Below are positions 1 through 7,814 of a DNA stretch of 8,011 bases, piece by piece. How positions within the stretch are numbered: position 1 is the first letter of the stretch; the number at the start of each line of letters is the position of its first letter. Below the pieces are notes generated by a model that was not told the origin of the DNA, ran no database searches, and saw nothing but the letters and a program-made list of their open reading frames with translations. The translations under genes and the position numbers were made by a program. The stretch comes from an uncultured Synergistales bacterium (GTDB lineage: Bacteria > Synergistota > Synergistia > Synergistales > Aminobacteriaceae). The stretch is from the NCBI GenBank assembly GCA_937957815.1, contig CALFXN010000455.1, positions 1-8,011 of the forward strand, in the 5' to 3' direction.

Positions 1-1
1 C

Positions 2-1696
2 GAAGTCGCCGCCCGCTTCACCCTCGACGCCATGCCCGGCAAGCAGATGGCGATAGACGCGGATCTCAACGCCGGTCTGATCGACGACACCGGAGCCAAG
101 GAGCGGCGACTCAACATTCAGCGGGAGGCGGACTTCTACGGAGCGATGGACGGCGCGTCGAAGTTCGTCAAGGGAGATGCCATCGCCGGACTGATCATTA
201 CGGTCATCAACGTGGTTGGCGGCCTCTCGATCGGCGTGCTTCAGCGGGGGTTGACGCTCGACCGGGCTCTCGGGCTCTATACGCTGCTGACGGTTGGCGA
301 CGGTCTGGTTTCACAGATTCCTGCACTGCTTTTTTCGACGGCGACTGGCGTCATCGTGACGAGAGCCGCCGGAGAAGCCGATCTCGGGCGGGATATCGTC
401 ACGTCGCTTACGGCGTACCCCCGTCCGCTCTTTATCGCTTCGACATTTCTTCTCGGGCTTGCCGTGATTCCGGGACTTCCCACGATTCCGTTCGTGACGC
501 TGGCGGCCTTCACAGGACTCATGGGGTACTGGGTCCGTCGCGAGGGACTCGTCCAGCAGGCCGTAGCGGCCAAGGGATCCGGAAAAGGAGGCGCCAAACC
601 CGGTCAGGAGGGAAAGTCTCCAGGAGCAGCGGCTCAGCCCCAGAAACCGTCGACATCTCCGGAAGACGTGATGCGGCTTCTCACCGTGGATCCGATGGAG
701 GCGGAGATCGGCTATGCCGTCATCCCTCTCGTCGATCCGGCCCAGGGAGGCGATATGCTCGACCGTATCGGTACGATCCGGAAGCAGAGGGCGATGGAGC
801 TGGGGCTCGTCGTGCCGCCGATAAGGATCCGCGACAACATTCAGAGCCGACCGACGGAATACGTCATTCGCGTCAAGGGGGCGGAAACGGGGCGCGGAGA
901 GTTGCTGCCGGACCACTATCTCGCCATGGACACGGGTGCCGTTCAGGAGGAGATCGTCGGAGTTCCGACGACCGAACCCGCCTTCGGACTCAAAGCCGTC
1001 TGGATTACCCCCGAACTCAGGGACAAGGCGGAGGCGGCCGGATACACGGTCGTCGATGCCCCGTCCGTCCTGGCGACGCATCTGTCGGAGATCATCAAGC
1101 GGTACGGCGCCGAACTTCTGACGCGACAGGAGGTTCAGAAGGTCGTCGATATGGTGAAGGAAAGCGCTCCGGCAGTCGTCGAGGAGATGATGTCCTCCCT
1201 GTCGCTCGGGGAGATCCAGAAGGTGTTGCAGAACCTCGTTCGGGAATCGATCCCGATCCGGGATCTCGTGAGCATCTTCGAATCCCTCGCGGATTTCGGA
1301 AAGATATCCCGAAGCGTCGACTTTCTGACGGAACGGGTTCGCGAATCGCTCGCGCGGATCATCACATTGCGCGTTCAGGGAGAGAACGGCATGGTCATGG
1401 TGGGGACGCTCTCTCCGAAATGGGAGGAAATCATCAAGAAATCGGTGCACGGGGATATTATGCAGGGGTGGCAGCTCGCAATGGATCCGCGCGAAGTCCA
1501 GCGTTTCATCGCGAGCGTCTCGAAGGCCGCCGAGGAAATGGCCGTCACGGGGGCGTCGCCGGTGCTTCTCGTGCATCCGGACGTTCGCCTCGTCGTGCGC
1601 CGCATACTCGAAACCTCGCTGCCGAGCATATTTGTGGTATCTTATAATGAGCTTTCGCAGGGTGTTCAAGTCAAATCCATCGGGATGGTGGAGTAA
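2..1696 (+). CDS. flhA: Flagellar biosynthesis protein FlhA, 5'-truncated by the window edge
   Basis: FlhA is the integral-membrane export-gate subunit of the flagellar type III secretion apparatus. Its cytoplasmic domain docks chaperone-substrate complexes. The frame is open from base 2, so the ATG at 32 is internal. The window opens inside the FHIPEP family signature (visible residues 1-24, with ARFTLDAMPGKQM). Next come the conserved FYGAMDGASKFVKGDAIAG loop (45-63) and hydrophobic segments at about 59-80, 97-120, 141-158 and 160-178. A Gly/Lys/Pro/Gln-rich linker follows (about 184-220), then the soluble cytoplasmic domain (about 221-564), which ends with the typical VVSYNEL stretch (545-551). 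There are 564 visible residues. FlhA is usually about 680-700 residues, so roughly 120-145 N-terminal residues with the first membrane helices are missing. The TAA stop directly abuts the ATG of flhF, indicating translational coupling. Identity is very secure. Confidence 0.97.
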   Translation, partial: EVAARFTLDAMPGKQMAIDADLNAGLIDDTGAKERRLNIQREADFYGAMDGASKFVKGDAIAGLIITVINVVGGLSIGVLQRGLTLDRALGLYTLLTVGDGLVSQIPALLFSTATGVIVTRAAGEADLGRDIVTSLTAYPRPLFIASTFLLGLAVIPGLPTIPFVTLAAFTGLMGYWVRREGLVQQAVAAKGSGKGGAKPGQEGKSPGAAAQPQKPSTSPEDVMRLLTVDPMEAEIGYAVIPLVDPAQGGDMLDRIGTIRKQRAMELGLVVPPIRIRDNIQSRPTEYVIRVKGAETGRGELLPDHYLAMDTGAVQEEIVGVPTTEPAFGLKAVWITPELRDKAEAAGYTVVDAPSVLATHLSEIIKRYGAELLTRQEVQKVVDMVKESAPAVVEEMMSSLSLGEIQKVLQNLVRESIPIRDLVSIFESLADFGKISRSVDFLTERVRESLARIITLRVQGENGMVMVGTLSPKWEEIIKKSVHGDIMQGWQLAMDPREVQRFIASVSKAAEEMAVTGASPVLLVHPDVRLVVRRILETSLPSIFVVSYNELSQGVQVKSIGMVE

Positions 1697-3001
1697 ATGC
1701 GGGTTCTCCAGCAGATCACTTTCGAGGCGAGGGACGATGCCGAGGCGATGCGCATCGCCGGCGAACGACTGGGCCGGGACGCCGTCGTCCTTTCGACGCG
1801 CCCCGTCAGGACCGGAGGATTTCTGGGATTTTTCCGCAAAACCGTGCTTCTCGTGTCGGCCGGTGTCCTCGAGGAGGAGAAACGGGAAGGGGACGAATCG
1901 AAACGCGAGCGGATGATGGCCTTCCAGAAACTTCTGGAGGCCCGGAAGGCGCTTTCCGAGAGCGCCGTTTCCCAGACGCCCATTCCGGCCACTGCCGGTA
2001 CTTCCGAGCCGCTTCCGCCCCCCGCTTCAACGGACGACGGGGATACGCTCCGGTTGTCGAGGGAAGGCCTGGCCCTGGCGACATCGACCTCCAGAAAGGC
2101 GTACGAAAGCCTTTCGGGGGGACCTGCTCCGTCGAAGCTCGAACACGAGGTCTCGGAGCTCTCGAGGCGGTTGTCCGAAGTCATCCGGCACATCGAAGAA
2201 GAACGGGAATCTCCGCCGGATCACGACGGTACGGCGGGAAATTCGCCGCTGCTGGCGAAGCTTCTGGGTATGGAGGTGAGCCCGCAGCGGGCCCGGACGC
2301 TCGTCGAGCGATACGCTCGGGAGAACGACGGCCGGACGTTTCCGGAATGGCTCGCCGCCCGCGTGAAGGCGACGGGAACGACCCCGGCGGACTCCCTCGG
2401 CGGCAGGAGGGTGATGTTCGTCGGCCCGACAGGAGTCGGAAAGACCACGACGATCGCGAAACTCGCGGCGATCAGCGCGCTCTGGGAACGCCGGAAAGTT
2501 TTGCTCCTTACGGCCGATACCTACAGGATAGCCGCCGTCGAACAGCTTCGGACCTACGCGAAAATCCTCGGAGTTCCCATGGAAGTCATTTTCGAACCTG
2601 AAACCATTGACGAGGTCCTTACGAAGCATCAAGATGCGGATCTCGTCCTTTTGGACACCGCAGGACGAAGCCAGAAGGACACGAAACGAGTCGACGAACT
2701 GTCGTCGCTCTACGGAGCCTTCCGTCCCGACGCCGTTCATCTTCTGATCGCGGCGAACATGAAATATCGCGATATGCTCGAAGTCGTCAGGAAGACCGGC
2801 GTCGTTCCCGTGACAAGTTTCCTCTTCACGAAGATCGACGAGACATCGACGTACGGTGCGCTTCTCGACATCGTCGAGGATTTCGATCGTCCGGTCTCGT
2901 TCCTGACGACCGGGCAGAACGTTCCGAACGACATCGAGGTCGCTTCGGGAGTCCGTTTCGCCGATCTTCTTCTGATGCCGGGGAATATCGGCGATGGATA
3001 A
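1697..3001 (+). CDS. flhF: Flagellar biosynthesis GTPase FlhF (SRP-type)
   Basis: FlhF is an SRP-family GTPase (relative of Ffh and FtsY) that acts at the membrane to define where flagella are built. It has 434 residues. The N-terminal B domain begins with a typical FlhF block (residues 1-60, with GRDAVVLSTRPV and GGFLGFF). A charged, low-complexity linker follows (about 61-180), partly heptad-like at 148-170. The N domain spans about 181-235 and the G domain about 236-434. G-domain motifs are the P-loop GPTGVGKT (243-250), DTYR (274-277), DTAGR (320-324), TKID (378-381) and GQNVPNDIE (406-414), so the GTPase looks intact. The ATG immediately follows the flhA TAA. A GGTGGAG stretch at 1687-1693 could be a close ribosome site. 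The 3' end overlaps flhG by 8 bp. It is longer than the Bacillus protein (about 366) because of the linker. Confidence 0.96.
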   Translation: MRVLQQITFEARDDAEAMRIAGERLGRDAVVLSTRPVRTGGFLGFFRKTVLLVSAGVLEEEKREGDESKRERMMAFQKLLEARKALSESAVSQTPIPATAGTSEPLPPPASTDDGDTLRLSREGLALATSTSRKAYESLSGGPAPSKLEHEVSELSRRLSEVIRHIEEERESPPDHDGTAGNSPLLAKLLGMEVSPQRARTLVERYARENDGRTFPEWLAARVKATGTTPADSLGGRRVMFVGPTGVGKTTTIAKLAAISALWERRKVLLLTADTYRIAAVEQLRTYAKILGVPMEVIFEPETIDEVLTKHQDADLVLLDTAGRSQKDTKRVDELSSLYGAFRPDAVHLLIAANMKYRDMLEVVRKTGVVPVTSFLFTKIDETSTYGALLDIVEDFDRPVSFLTTGQNVPNDIEVASGVRFADLLLMPGNIGDG

Positions 3002-3905
3002 CCGGTATCAGTCCCCGGCGGTCGATCAGGCGGACGATCTGCGCAGGCTCATCGAGATTCAGCGGAAACCGTCGAGAGGTCTCGCGGGACTTCGTTCGAT
3101 CGCAGTCGTCAGCGGAAAGGGAGGAGTCGGCAAGAGCAACATCTCCGTCAATCTTGCGCTCGCGCTCGGAGAATCCGGAATGCGGATTCTCCTCCTCGAC
3201 GCGGATCTCGGGATGGCGAACGTCGATCTGATTTGCGGCATCACGCCCCGTCACACTCTTGCGAGCGTGATTTCGGGAGGGAAGACCGTCGAGGACATTC
3301 TCGTCCGGATCGACCGGAACGTCACGGTGCTTCCCGGAGGGCCAGGCGTTCAGGAGATGGCCGACCTCGACGAGACGGGACAGGCGCTCCTCATAGAAAA
3401 AATAGGCAGCCTCGAGGGAATGGCGGACCTGCTCGTCATCGACACGGGAGCCGGAATACACCGGTCGGTCCTCTCCTTCGCCCTTGCGGCCGATACGACG
3501 CTCCTCGTCACGACGCCGGAACCGACCTCGGTCCGGGATGCGTACGGAGTCCTGAAAGCTCTCGCCCTTGCGTCCAGGAGCCGGATCGACGTCAGTCTCG
3601 TCGTCAATATGGCGAAGACCGACAAAGAGGCTCTGGAGGTGGCGGAACGGATCCAGCTCGCAGCGGACCAGTTTCTTCGTCTTCCCGTCGCGAACGCGGG
3701 GTATATCCTTCGCGACGATACCGTTCTCGACGCGGTGCGCTTCCGGAGGCCCTTTCTCATCGGCTCTCCCCAGGGGGATGCCGCGAAGTGTATCCGCCGC
3801 ATAGCGAGAAAGTTCTCGAGGGACGGTGAAACGGGAGAATCCGTTCCGACGGGACGCGGAATGAAGGCCTTCTTCATGCGGCTCGTGCGTGGACTCGGGG
3901 TCTGA
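2994..3905 (+). CDS. flhG: Flagellum number regulator FlhG (YlxH/FleN, MinD-like ATPase)
   Basis: FlhG is a MinD/ParA-family ATPase that pairs with FlhF and limits flagellar number. It has 303 residues. The N-terminus carries DQADDLR (residues 11-17), matching the DQAxxLR activator motif by which FlhG stimulates FlhF GTPase activity in characterised systems. A deviant Walker A motif with the signature lysine, GKGGVGKS (41-48), comes next, then LLLDADLGMANVD (66-78) and a Walker B-like IDTGAG (149-154). The C-terminus has an amphipathic, basic-hydrophobic stretch (about 289-303, KAFFMRLVRGL) resembling the membrane-targeting helix of MinD-type proteins. The start at 2994 overlaps the end of flhF by 8 bp and has GGGGA at 2980-2984 with 9-nt spacing. 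The length is close to the Bacillus homologue. The alternative name fleN is used in Pseudomonas. Confidence 0.95.
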   Translation: MDNRYQSPAVDQADDLRRLIEIQRKPSRGLAGLRSIAVVSGKGGVGKSNISVNLALALGESGMRILLLDADLGMANVDLICGITPRHTLASVISGGKTVEDILVRIDRNVTVLPGGPGVQEMADLDETGQALLIEKIGSLEGMADLLVIDTGAGIHRSVLSFALAADTTLLVTTPEPTSVRDAYGVLKALALASRSRIDVSLVVNMAKTDKEALEVAERIQLAADQFLRLPVANAGYILRDDTVLDAVRFRRPFLIGSPQGDAAKCIRRIARKFSRDGETGESVPTGRGMKAFFMRLVRGLGV

Positions 3906-3909
3906 CGCC

Positions 3910-4575
3910 ATGTCCCCGGAGGAATTGCTCCGCGTCCTTGACTCCAGAATCGGCTGCAAGGGAACGCTGATCATCGATACCGGCCTGTACAAGGGGATCT
4001 ACGCGACCCGACTCGAGGACATCCGATCGGAGGTCCTCTGCGTTTCTCATCCTATGCTCCGCGCGGCGCTCCTGCCCGTGATGCGGAACGTTGAGCTGAA
4101 GCTTCGCCTCGAGGTTGAGGGGAACATCTATCAGATTCCGGTCGCGGTTGTCCGGAACTCACTCTCCGAAACGATTCCGCTCCTGTTGCTCGGGATCGTC
4201 GGAGATGCCGAGAAAATTCAGAGACGTTCGTTTGTTCGTGTCCCGTCGACTTTGCGGGTTTTTCTGTTCCGTCTATCCGCGTCTTCTGACGGTCTCGGAT
4301 TGCGGGAATGGTTTCAGGCGACGGTAAAGGATATCAGCCTCGGCGGAGTGGGAATGGCAGTCCCTGTTTCGGTCGGAGTCCGTCTCGAACTGAAGGATCG
4401 TTTCTTTCTCCGGTTCATCCTGTCGGAAGTGCCGTTTCTTCTGGCGGCTTCCCTGGTTCGCAAGAGCCCGTCCGAGGAGAGATTCGATCTCGGTTTTGCG
4501 TTTGAGCGGCTTCCGACGATACTGGAAAAAACTCTTGTCGCATATATTCGCCAGTCCGAACTGGCCGGCAGGTAA
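3910..4575 (+). CDS. PilZ-domain protein, YcgR-like c-di-GMP effector
   Basis: This is a two-domain protein of the YcgR/MotI type, which binds cyclic di-GMP and slows or disengages the flagellar motor. The visible protein is 221 residues from ATG 3910. Residues about 1-100 form an N-terminal beta-rich domain consistent with the YcgR N-terminal (PilZN) fold. The C-terminal PilZ domain starts at about 104 with QRRSFVR (R106-xxx-R110) and has DISLGG at 141-146, fitting the D/NxSxxG half of the ligand site. Both binding motifs are therefore present. An in-frame GTG at 3889 would overlap flhG by 17 nt. I prefer ATG 3910, four bases after the flhG stop, with CGGGG at 3896-3900 upstream, but this is not decisive. 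Location between flhG and cheB supports a motility role. The domain call is firm; braking function and ligand binding are inferred. Confidence 0.88.
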   Translation: MSPEELLRVLDSRIGCKGTLIIDTGLYKGIYATRLEDIRSEVLCVSHPMLRAALLPVMRNVELKLRLEVEGNIYQIPVAVVRNSLSETIPLLLLGIVGDAEKIQRRSFVRVPSTLRVFLFRLSASSDGLGLREWFQATVKDISLGGVGMAVPVSVGVRLELKDRFFLRFILSEVPFLLAASLVRKSPSEERFDLGFAFERLPTILEKTLVAYIRQSELAGR

Positions 4576-4585
4576 GGCCGGGAAA

Positions 4586-4593
4586 GGGGGGAG
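4586..4593 (+). promoter_or_regulatory. Ribosome binding site of cheB
   Basis: A purine run, GGGGGGAG, lies 4 nt before the ATG at 4598, in the 22-nt gap after the PilZ stop. It decides the cheB start: the reading frame is open upstream to a TTG at 4496 inside the PilZ gene. That extra 34-residue stretch does not resemble a receiver domain, whereas the ATG places the receiver motifs at the usual distance. Confidence 0.75.
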
Positions 4594-4597
4594 CGCG

Positions 4598-5671
4598 ATG
4601 CCGGGTTCGACGATCCGGGTTCTCGTTGTGGACGATTCTTCGTTTATGCGGAAAGTCATCAGCGATATTCTTTCGTCCGATTCCAGGATCGAAGTCATCG
4701 GAACGGCGAGGGACGGAGAGGACGCATGCGACAAGGTCGCGTCGCTCCGTCCCGACGTGGTGACGCTGGATGTGGAAATGCCGAAGAGAGACGGTCTTGC
4801 AACGCTGGAATACCTCATGCGTACGACACCCGTCCCCGTTATCATGGTCAGCAGCCTGACGCAGGAAGGCGCTCAGGTGACTTTGAAGGCGCTTTCGGCC
4901 GGAGCGGTCGATTTCATCGCGAAACCGTCCGGTCATATCTCTCTGAATATGAGGGACGTGACCGCCGACCTCATCTCCAAAGTCGTGGCCGCAAGCACCG
5001 CGAAAATCGGTCCGATCCGGCGCGTCGAAGCACGACCGCAGACATACGTCACGCCTCCCCGCGAACAGCAACCTCGTGTTACCGCGCAAAGGGGACGACC
5101 GGTGATGGTGGCGATCGCCGCGTCGACCGGAGGTCCGCGGGCGCTCCAGCACGCCCTTTCGCAGCTTCCGACGACGTTTCCCGTTCCCATTGTCGTCGTG
5201 CAGCACATGCCGAAAGATTTCACGAAGTCCTTTGCAAATCGTCTCGACTCGATCTCCGCCCTGCGGATCATCGAAGGGGCGGAGTCGGTCGATCTGCAGC
5301 CGGGTATGGCGGTAATCGCGCCCGGCGGCTATCATATGCTCGTACGACGGAGAACATCGGGGGAGTATTACTGCGCTCTTTCGGACATGCCTCCGCTTCT
5401 TTCCGTCAAGCCGTCGGCGAACATCCTCTTTCTGAGCGTTGCCGACGAAGTGGGTGGGAACGTAGTCGGTGTTATCCTGACAGGAATGGGACGGGATGGA
5501 ACCGATGGAGCTGTGGCGCTTCACGGAAAGGGAGCGCATATCATCGCGGAGTCTCAGGAAACGTGTGTTGTCTTTGGCATGCCGAAAGCCGCGTCGGAAG
5601 CCGGGGTGGTTGACGAGCTTCTGCCGTTGCACGAAATCCCGGAAGCCATCATGAGAGCTGTGCGAGGATGA
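4598..5671 (+). CDS. cheB: Chemotaxis protein-glutamate methylesterase/deamidase CheB
   Basis: CheB removes methyl groups from chemoreceptor glutamates and deamidates glutamines, and is activated when CheA phosphorylates its receiver domain. It has 357 residues, the usual size. The receiver domain (about 5-125) has D12 and D13, phospho-acceptor D58 in LDVEMP, the VSSLT switch stretch (84-88) and K109 in the FIAKP motif. A linker of about 40 residues (about 127-167) follows, then the methylesterase domain (about 168-357). Its catalytic triad can be assigned as S176 (in ASTGGP), H203 (in VQHMP) and D300 (in TGMGRDG). All catalytic and phosphorylation residues are present, so the enzyme should be functional. 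The ATG is supported by a strong purine-rich ribosome site. It lies immediately upstream of cheA, the kinase that controls it. Confidence 0.97.
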   Translation: MPGSTIRVLVVDDSSFMRKVISDILSSDSRIEVIGTARDGEDACDKVASLRPDVVTLDVEMPKRDGLATLEYLMRTTPVPVIMVSSLTQEGAQVTLKALSAGAVDFIAKPSGHISLNMRDVTADLISKVVAASTAKIGPIRRVEARPQTYVTPPREQQPRVTAQRGRPVMVAIAASTGGPRALQHALSQLPTTFPVPIVVVQHMPKDFTKSFANRLDSISALRIIEGAESVDLQPGMAVIAPGGYHMLVRRRTSGEYYCALSDMPPLLSVKPSANILFLSVADEVGGNVVGVILTGMGRDGTDGAVALHGKGAHIIAESQETCVVFGMPKAASEAGVVDELLPLHEIPEAIMRAVRG

Positions 5672-5686
5672 GAAATTTCGATGTCT

Positions 5687-5690
5687 GGGG
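5687..5690 (+). promoter_or_regulatory. Probable ribosome binding site of cheA
   Basis: GGGG lies 10 nt before the GTG at 5701, in the 29-nt cheB-cheA gap. It supports the GTG over in-frame ATGs at 5713 and 5719, which have only weak GGA sequences upstream. An in-frame TGA at 5695 rules out any earlier start. The gap contains no hairpin or promoter that I can recognise. Confidence 0.45.
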
Positions 5691-5700
5691 ATGATGATCC

Positions 5701-7791
5701 GTGACGACTGGAATGGATATGAGTCAGTATCTCGGCGCGTTCCTCGACGAGGCCGGGGACAACCTGAAGCACCTCGATGATCTGATTCTCCTCGTGGAGA
5801 ACGATCCGTCGAATCCCGACGCGATCAATGAGATCTTTCGGTCCGCCCACACCCTCAAGGGTATGTCGGCGACAATGGGCTTCGAGAAGATGGCGTCGCT
5901 CACGCACGCCATCGAGGACATGCTCGACGGAGTGCGGAAAGGAGAGTATTCCCTGCGTGGAGAAGACATCGACCTTCTGTTCCGATCTCTCGATACCATG
6001 CAGTCGATGGTCGACTCCATCAGAGGCGGAGGAAACGACGCATCCGTCGAGACGGAGGCGCTCGTGGCGTCGATCCGCGCGTCCGTGAAGGCGGACCGTT
6101 CGGTGGAGACCGCGAAAACGACGAAGGAAGAGCCTCTTTCGGGGCAGGACGAAGAGTGGATCCGGGAGGCGAGGGGACTCGGGATGAACGTCTACGAGGT
6201 TCGTGTCGTCCTTTCCCCGAGCTGTCTTCTCAAAGCGGCCAGAGCGTATATGGTCGTGAGCCGTCTCGAGGAACTCGGAGACCTCATCAAAACGATACCT
6301 CCGGTCGAAGCGCTCGAAAACGAGCAATTCTCCCAGGAATTCACGGTATACGTCAGTACCGGAAGCGGATCCGAACAGATCGAAGCGACGCTCTCGCGTG
6401 TCAGCGAACTGGCTGCCGTCGAAGTCCGCGAACTCGGCGTCGCACAGGTACCGGAACCGAAAGCCGAACCTTCCGCGCAGGAAGCGGATTCGGTTACGGT
6501 GGAGGAGGAAATCATTCCGCCATCCGAAGCTGAACCTTCGGCCGACCGGACTCCTGAAATGTCTCCCGAAAAACGGATCGGGACTTTGCCGAAGGCTGAC
6601 GCGCAGGCTCCGAAAAAGGCGGCCGACGCGTCGAAGAAAGCGTCCCAGACCGTTCGTGTCGACATCGGGCGTTTGGACAAGCTCATGAATCTCGTCGGCG
6701 AACTCGTCATCGGGAAGGCGCGAATCGAACGTCTCGTCCAGGAATCCCGGCTTCGCGAGTTCGATGAGCCTTTGTCGCAACTCGGCAGGATCTCGGGCGA
6801 CATCCAGGAGCTCGTGACGAAGCTGCGGATGGTGCCCGTCTCGTTCATCTTCGAACGCTTCCCGAGGCTCGTCCGCGATCTCTCGAAAACTCTGAAGAAG
6901 GAGGTCGCGCTTGTTCTCGAGGGACAGGAGACCGAGCTTGACCGGACCGTCATCGATGAAATCGGGGAACCGATGGTTCATCTGATCAGGAACTGCCTCG
7001 ATCACGGGATCGAAGTTCCGGAAGAACGCGTCAGGGCGGGAAAGGCCGAAAAGGGCACGATCACGATCTCCGCGTATCAGGAGGGAAGCGGCGTCATTAT
7101 CCAGGTTTCCGACGACGGACACGGGATCGACGTCGCGAAGGTCAAGGAAAAAGCCCTCAGGAAGGGCGTCGTGACGCAGGAACAGGCGGACGCCATGACG
7201 GAAGACGAACTGATTCACCTGATCTACCTTCCGGGGTTCAGCCTCGCCGAAAAGGTGACGGATATTTCCGGTCGGGGTGTGGGTATGGATGCCGTCAAAA
7301 CCAAGGTCGAGGCCCTCGGCGGACAGTTCGAGGTGCATACGAAGCTCGGTGAGGGGACATCCGTTTTCGTCCGTCTGCCGCTGACGCTCGCGATCGTCGT
7401 CGCCCTGCTCATCAAGGTCGGGGACGAAATCTACGCGATTCCGCTCGAGAGTGTCGAAGAGACGATTCTCGTCAAACGCGAAAACGTCAAAACCGTCCAC
7501 GGCACTCCGGCAACACTCCTGCGCGGCGATGTCCTGGCGCTTTCGGATCTCGCCTCGATTCTCGGCACGGCGACTCCTGAGCGGGACGATGCGGAATACC
7601 CGGTCGTCGTGGTCAAGGCAGGAAAGAACAAGATCGGATTCATCGTGGACGAACTCATCGGGCAGCAGGAAATCGTCATCAAGTCGCTCGGCAGGTTCCT
7701 GTCGAAAATCAAGGGAATCGCGGGAGCGACGATCCTCGGAGACGGAAACGTCGCGCTTATTCTGGACGTTTCATCACTGTACGCGCGGTAG
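5701..7791 (+). CDS. cheA: Chemotaxis histidine kinase CheA
   Basis: CheA is the receptor-coupled histidine kinase that phosphorylates CheY and CheB. It has 696 residues from GTG 5701. Domains in order: P1 phosphotransfer (about 5-110) with phospho-acceptor H50 in SAHTLKG; P2-like CheY/CheB-docking domain (about 162-245); an Ala/Pro/Glu/Lys-rich linker (about 246-317); P3 dimerisation helices (about 318-385); P4 ATPase with N box HLIRNCLDHGIE (427-438), G1 box DDGHGID (471-477), F box PGFS (511-514) and G2 box GRGVGMD (524-530); and a CheW-like P5 domain (about 560-696). All kinase boxes are intact. The N-terminus resembles other CheA proteins from MSQYL (residues 7-11) onward, so ATG 5713 or 5719 are alternative starts. 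cheC follows after 23 nt, with no cheW between. Confidence 0.97.
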   Translation: MTTGMDMSQYLGAFLDEAGDNLKHLDDLILLVENDPSNPDAINEIFRSAHTLKGMSATMGFEKMASLTHAIEDMLDGVRKGEYSLRGEDIDLLFRSLDTMQSMVDSIRGGGNDASVETEALVASIRASVKADRSVETAKTTKEEPLSGQDEEWIREARGLGMNVYEVRVVLSPSCLLKAARAYMVVSRLEELGDLIKTIPPVEALENEQFSQEFTVYVSTGSGSEQIEATLSRVSELAAVEVRELGVAQVPEPKAEPSAQEADSVTVEEEIIPPSEAEPSADRTPEMSPEKRIGTLPKADAQAPKKAADASKKASQTVRVDIGRLDKLMNLVGELVIGKARIERLVQESRLREFDEPLSQLGRISGDIQELVTKLRMVPVSFIFERFPRLVRDLSKTLKKEVALVLEGQETELDRTVIDEIGEPMVHLIRNCLDHGIEVPEERVRAGKAEKGTITISAYQEGSGVIIQVSDDGHGIDVAKVKEKALRKGVVTQEQADAMTEDELIHLIYLPGFSLAEKVTDISGRGVGMDAVKTKVEALGGQFEVHTKLGEGTSVFVRLPLTLAIVVALLIKVGDEIYAIPLESVEETILVKRENVKTVHGTPATLLRGDVLALSDLASILGTATPERDDAEYPVVVVKAGKNKIGFIVDELIGQQEIVIKSLGRFLSKIKGIAGATILGDGNVALILDVSSLYAR

Positions 7792-7800
7792 ATCCGAAAA

Positions 7801-7805
7801 GGGAG
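7801..7805 (+). promoter_or_regulatory. Ribosome binding site of cheC
   Basis: GGGAG lies 9 nt before the ATG at 7815, in the 23-nt gap after the cheA stop. Its spacing supports this start for the truncated cheC frame. Confidence 0.7.
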
Positions 7806-7814
7806 CGGACTTTC

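Noticed and set aside
32..34. ATG at 32 as the start of FlhA.
   Set aside because: The frame is open to the window edge, and the upstream codons (EVAARFTLDA) belong to the conserved FHIPEP signature, so this methionine is internal.
1643..1648. Perfect TATAAT hexamer near the end of flhA, 48 nt upstream of the flhF start, a possible internal sigma-70 promoter.
   Set aside because: It is the Tyr-Asn codon pair of the conserved SYNEL motif of FlhA, so the amino acids largely dictate it. The bases at the proper -35 distance (TGCCGA at 1620-1625) do not resemble TTGACA, and there is no extended -10 TG.
4496..4597. 34-codon N-terminal extension of cheB starting at a TTG.
   Set aside because: It lies mostly inside the end of the PilZ gene, lacks receiver-domain character, and the ATG at 4598 has a strong ribosome site and gives the usual CheB length.
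5672..5700. The 29-nt cheB-cheA gap as a possible terminator or promoter.
   Set aside because: No inverted repeat, T-run or promoter-like hexamer pair is visible; the gap holds only a likely ribosome site.
6445..6652. Short repeated AEPSA segments in the CheA linker as a possible structured repeat or insertion.
   Set aside because: This is ordinary Ala/Pro/Glu/Lys-rich interdomain linker between P2 and P3. The two copies are too short and imperfect at DNA level to indicate duplication.
5554..7500. Very long open frame (648 codons) antisense to cheA, with similar long antisense frames opposite flhA, flhG/PilZ and cheB.
   Set aside because: The sense genes favour codons such as TCG, GTC, GAC and CTC and rarely create TTA, CTA or TCA in the relevant frame, so antisense stops are scarce. 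The translations are low-complexity (rich in Arg, Asp, His, Phe), have no recognisable domain and lie wholly over secure sense genes.
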